Below are positions 61,168 to 64,000 of a stretch of 64,000 bases of DNA, piece after piece. The position numbers and the translations under genes are program-made. Every line of letters starts with the position of its first letter. Position 1 is the first letter of the stretch. This DNA is from Hirschia maritima DSM 19733. Lineage in GTDB: Bacteria; Pseudomonadota; Alphaproteobacteria; Caulobacterales; Hyphomonadaceae. The notes under the pieces are model-generated. The model was not told the DNA's origin, did not search any database, and saw only the letters and a list, made by a program, of their open reading frames with translations. The stretch lies in contig NZ_KB899545.1 in the NCBI RefSeq assembly GCF_000378345.1, positions 1 to 64,000 on the forward strand, in the 5' to 3' direction.

Positions 61168-62075
61168 GCGAAAATTCCGAATCAGACATTAGCTTTGAGC
61201 TAAAACTTGCTGAATGTGCAGACAAGGTCACTGTCGCCTTGGATAAAATGATCGCGCCAGCTGTGGGGCCTGAGGCCCAATTGATGCGAGCAATGCGACA
61301 TGGTGCATTGGCAGGCGGAAAACGTTTGCGTCCATTTATTGTGATTGAAGTTGGTCGGATGTTTGATGCACCCGAAAAATCGCTTTTGCGTGCAGCGAGT
61401 GCGCTAGAAGCAGTGCATGCTTATTCTCTCGTGCATGATGATTTACCGAGCATGGATGATGATGATTTGCGCCGTGGTCAGCCGACAGTTCACAAAGCTT
61501 TTGATGAAGCAACTGCGGTGTTAGCAGGGGATGCGCTACAAACGCTCGCATTTGAAATTCTTGCCAATACTGAAACACATGGCGATGCAAATGTGCGTTG
61601 TAAATTGATAGAGATATTAGCTTTATCGTCTGGTGCTCGCGGAATGGTGGGCGGACAAATGATAGATATGGCTCCATCCTTCGACGAAGATGACGCATTG
61701 AATATTTTAGCACGTATGCAACGAATGAAGACAGGTGCTTTGATTTCGTGTGCCGCAGAATTTGGCGCTATTATTGGTGGAGCAAGTGAAAATGAGCATC
61801 AGGCTCTTGCTGGCTTTACGACTGATTTGGGACTGGCATACCAGATCAAAGATGATTTATTGGATGTGCAGGGAGAAGAGGCTGTCGTAGGTAAGGCTGT
61901 TTCTAAAGACAAAGACGCGGGTAAACAAAATTTCGTCTCACTTTTGGGTGAAGAGAGTGCGATTTCGCGTGTAGAAATGCTAGCCGATCAAGCAAAACAA
62001 CACTTGTCAGTATTTGGAAGTCGGGCCAGTACTTTAATACAAACAGTGGATTTTGTGTTAGATCGTCGTCATTAA
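61164..62075 (+). CDS. ispA: Polyprenyl synthetase (farnesyl diphosphate synthase)
   Basis: The 303-residue enzyme elongates allylic diphosphates with IPP. The first Asp-rich motif is [24 protein letters not shown] (about 87-110) and the second is [27 protein letters not shown] near residue 52 binds IPP. The position between xseB and dxs supports a farnesyl- or geranyl-PP synthase (ispA), though chain length cannot be read with certainty from sequence. Confidence 0.93.
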   Translation: MSENSESDISFELKLAECADKVTVALDKMIAPAVGPEAQLMRAMRHGALAGGKRLRPFIVIEVGRMFDAPEKSLLRAASALEAVHAYSLVHDDLPSMDDDDLRRGQPTVHKAFDEATAVLAGDALQTLAFEILANTETHGDANVRCKLIEILALSSGARGMVGGQMIDMAPSFDEDDALNILARMQRMKTGALISCAAEFGAIIGGASENEHQALAGFTTDLGLAYQIKDDLLDVQGEEAVVGKAVSKDKDAGKQNFVSLLGEESAISRVEMLADQAKQHLSVFGSRASTLIQTVDFVLDRRH

Positions 62076-62107
62076 GACGACAACTTTGTATAGTCTGTAA
62101 TTAAATA

Positions 62108-64000
62108 ATGAATAAGAAAACAACACATCTGGATGCGATTACGTCACCAGCAGACCTTAAAGATAAGTCCATTGAAGACTTACAAAAAATTGCGGGTGAT
62201 CTCCGTACAGAAACTATTGATGTCGTTTCAAAAACGGGTGGGCATTTAGGCTCAGCGCTCGGTGTTGTTGAATTAACAGTCGCAATTCATAATGTGTTTG
62301 ATACGCCCAATGACAAGCTCGTTTGGGATGTCGGGCATCAATGCTATCCGCACAAAATATTGACAGGCCGCCGCGATGAAATGCCTACATTGCGTCAAGG
62401 TGGAGGTTTATCCGGGTTTACGAAGCGATCTGAGAGTGAGTACGACCCGTTCGGTGCAGCCCATGCAGGGACTTCTATTTCAGCAGGTGCTGGATTTGCC
62501 ACTGCGCGCGACCTGAAAGATGAAGACCGTAATGTTGTCTGTGTGATCGGTGATGGTTCGATGACGGCGGGCATGGCGTATGAGGCCATGAACCATATGG
62601 GGGGGCTTCACAAGCGCATGATTGTTATTTTGAATGATAACGACATGTCGATTGCGCCACCTGTAGGGGCATTGAGCCATTATTTATCCAAGACTGTTTC
62701 ATCCAAAGGCTATCGCCAGCTTCGTAAAGCTGGGAAGATGGTTGCGAAAACGGTTGGACTAGAAAAACCAGCAAAAAAGGCTGAGCACTATGCGCGTGAT
62801 TTTGCGCTAGGTGGAGCCATGTTTGATGCGCTTGGTTTTTATTATGTCGGTCCGATTGATGGACATGATTTAGACACACTGATCCCAGTGTTGGAAAATG
62901 TACGCGATATGCAGAATGGGCCTGTGTTGGTTCATGTTGTGACCGAAAAAGGCAAAGGGTTTGAACCTGCCGAAAATTCAGCTGACAAATATCACGGTGT
63001 GTCGCGTTTCAACGTGATTACAGGTGAGCAAGCTAAGTCAAAACCAAATGCGCCAAGTTATACAAATGTGTTTGCAAATGAGCTTATACGTTTGGCAAAA
63101 GACGATGATCGCATTGTAGGAATTACTGCAGCCATGCCATCAGGGACGGGCATGGATAAGTTTGGCGATGCATTTCCAGAGCGAATGTTTGATGTTGGCA
63201 TCGCGGAACAGCACGGCGTAACATTTGCTGCAGGTATGGCAGCAGATGGTATGAAGCCATTTTGTGCGATTTATTCCACATTCCTACAACGCGCCTATGA
63301 CAGTGTTGTGCACGATGTAGCCATTCAGAAATTACCAGTGCGATTTGCAATTGACCGAGCAGGATTGGTGGGTGCTGATGGTGCCACGCATGCGGGCTCA
63401 TTTGATATTGGATACCTCGGTGCATTGCCTGATTTTGTGCTTATGGCAGCCTCTGATGAAGCTGAACTTCAGCGCATGGTGGCTACAGCGCATGTGATTG
63501 ATGATCGTCCAAGTGCGTTCCGATTCCCACGCGGTGAGGGTGTGGGTATAGATCTATGGGATCGTGCAGAGCCACTGGAAATTGGTAAAGGACGGATCGT
63601 CAAAGAAGGTACAACTGTAGCTATTTTATGTCTTGGTGCACGTTTACCGGAGTGTATGCAAGCAGCTGACATGTTGGGTGCTCAAGGCTTGTCTACAACG
63701 GTTGCTGACGCTCGGTTTGCAAAACCATTGGATGCGGATTTGATTGAGCGCTTGGCCAAAGAGCATGAAGTGCTGATTACCGTGGAAGAGGGCGCACGCG
63801 GTGGGTTTGGTTCTTTTGTGTTAGAGCATCTTGCTAAATGCGGTGCTTTGGACAGTGGACTGCGAATTCGTCCAATGACATTGCCAGATGTTTTTCAAGA
63901 CCAAGGAAAACCAGAGGCTATGTATGAGGAAGCTAATCTATCGGCTAATGCAATAGCAACGCAAGCAATCTCAGCGCTAGGGCGTGGTGATACTGCAAAA
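62108..64000 (+). CDS. dxs: 1-deoxy-D-xylulose-5-phosphate synthase (3' end cut by window)
   Basis: The frame is open from ATG 62108 to the last base (631 codons), so only a few residues of the usual ~640 are missing. DXS makes the first committed intermediate of the MEP isoprenoid pathway from pyruvate and glyceraldehyde 3-phosphate using thiamine diphosphate. TPP-site [15 protein letters not shown], the catalytic Glu in [15 protein letters not shown], and [18 protein letters not shown] are all present. It follows ispA by 32 bases in the same operon, so supply of precursors and their elongation are linked. Confidence 0.94.
   Translation, partial: MNKKTTHLDAITSPADLKDKSIEDLQKIAGDLRTETIDVVSKTGGHLGSALGVVELTVAIHNVFDTPNDKLVWDVGHQCYPHKILTGRRDEMPTLRQGGGLSGFTKRSESEYDPFGAAHAGTSISAGAGFATARDLKDEDRNVVCVIGDGSMTAGMAYEAMNHMGGLHKRMIVILNDNDMSIAPPVGALSHYLSKTVSSKGYRQLRKAGKMVAKTVGLEKPAKKAEHYARDFALGGAMFDALGFYYVGPIDGHDLDTLIPVLENVRDMQNGPVLVHVVTEKGKGFEPAENSADKYHGVSRFNVITGEQAKSKPNAPSYTNVFANELIRLAKDDDRIVGITAAMPSGTGMDKFGDAFPERMFDVGIAEQHGVTFAAGMAADGMKPFCAIYSTFLQRAYDSVVHDVAIQKLPVRFAIDRAGLVGADGATHAGSFDIGYLGALPDFVLMAASDEAELQRMVATAHVIDDRPSAFRFPRGEGVGIDLWDRAEPLEIGKGRIVKEGTTVAILCLGARLPECMQAADMLGAQGLSTTVADARFAKPLDADLIERLAKEHEVLITVEEGARGGFGSFVLEHLAKCGALDSGLRIRPMTLPDVFQDQGKPEAMYEEANLSANAIATQAISALGRGDTAK

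Noticed and set aside
1-64000. tRNA, rRNA, CRISPR, insertion sequence or prophage features
   Set aside because: No cloverleaf with CCA-end context, rRNA landmarks, regular spacer arrays, transposase or integrase genes were found on reading both strands.

Overview
The window looks like chromosome of an alphaproteobacterium, most likely a Caulobacterales/Hyphomonadaceae-type marine bacterium with unusually AT-rich DNA for that group (a Hirschia-like genome would fit; this is inference from gene content, not a database match). Supporting signs are a NadQ-type NAD regulator next to nadABC, a TIGR02301-family protein, an EcfG-type (GGAAT-N17-CGTT) promoter, the xseB-ispA-dxs cluster, and many TonB/YceI/beta-barrel envelope genes. 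No rRNA, tRNA, CRISPR array, insertion sequence or phage module was seen.

Layout. 1-7.7 kb is the end of a surface-polysaccharide locus: a truncated UDP-GlcNAc dehydrogenase and two GT4 glycosyltransferases on the plus strand, then a Wzy-like polymerase, a Wzx-like flippase and a polyprenyl-phosphate sugar transferase on the minus strand. A 19-bp direct repeat brackets the minus-strand part. 8.0-12.3 kb is the de novo NAD operon nadA - secreted unknown - nadB - nadC (minus); its promoter carries a palindrome over the -10/start region, a good candidate NadQ operator. 12.6-15.3 kb is a large secreted alginate-lyase-like enzyme with a duplicated N-terminal module, a 28-proline linker and a G10 tract in its ribosome binding site. 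15.4-17.1 kb holds nadQ and an HD-domain hydrolase.

17.2-22.2 kb has a 49-residue membrane protein, two small lipoproteins, tag, ygfZ, a hybrid histidine kinase and a TIGR02301 protein. Between ygfZ and the kinase lies a probable small RNA: an EcfG-type promoter followed by two hairpins whose loops expose C-rich (ATCCCC) sequence. 22.4-33.6 kb is housekeeping and accessory genes: a FAD-linked hydroxyacid dehydrogenase, a CPA2 antiporter with a His-rich loop, a DsbA-like isomerase divergent from an HxlR regulator, a TerB-like protein, a two-gene membrane unit with a TIR-like domain, two DUF2147 proteins and an RluF-like pseudouridine synthase.

33.9-50.9 kb contains a beta-barrel protein, yaaA, tsaC, three consecutive YceI-domain genes (one fused to cytochrome b561), an aldo/keto reductase, EamA and LysE exporters, a TonB-like protein, and a di-heme peroxidase co-transcribed with a chemoreceptor. 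51-64 kb has an unrecognised 655-residue membrane protein behind a perfect palindrome, ilvD, a trypsin-like protease, an MBL-fold hydrolase, lepB, a CelD/BcsL-type acetyltransferase, a histidine phosphatase, and the isoprenoid cluster xseB-ispA-dxs, with dxs cut by the window end.
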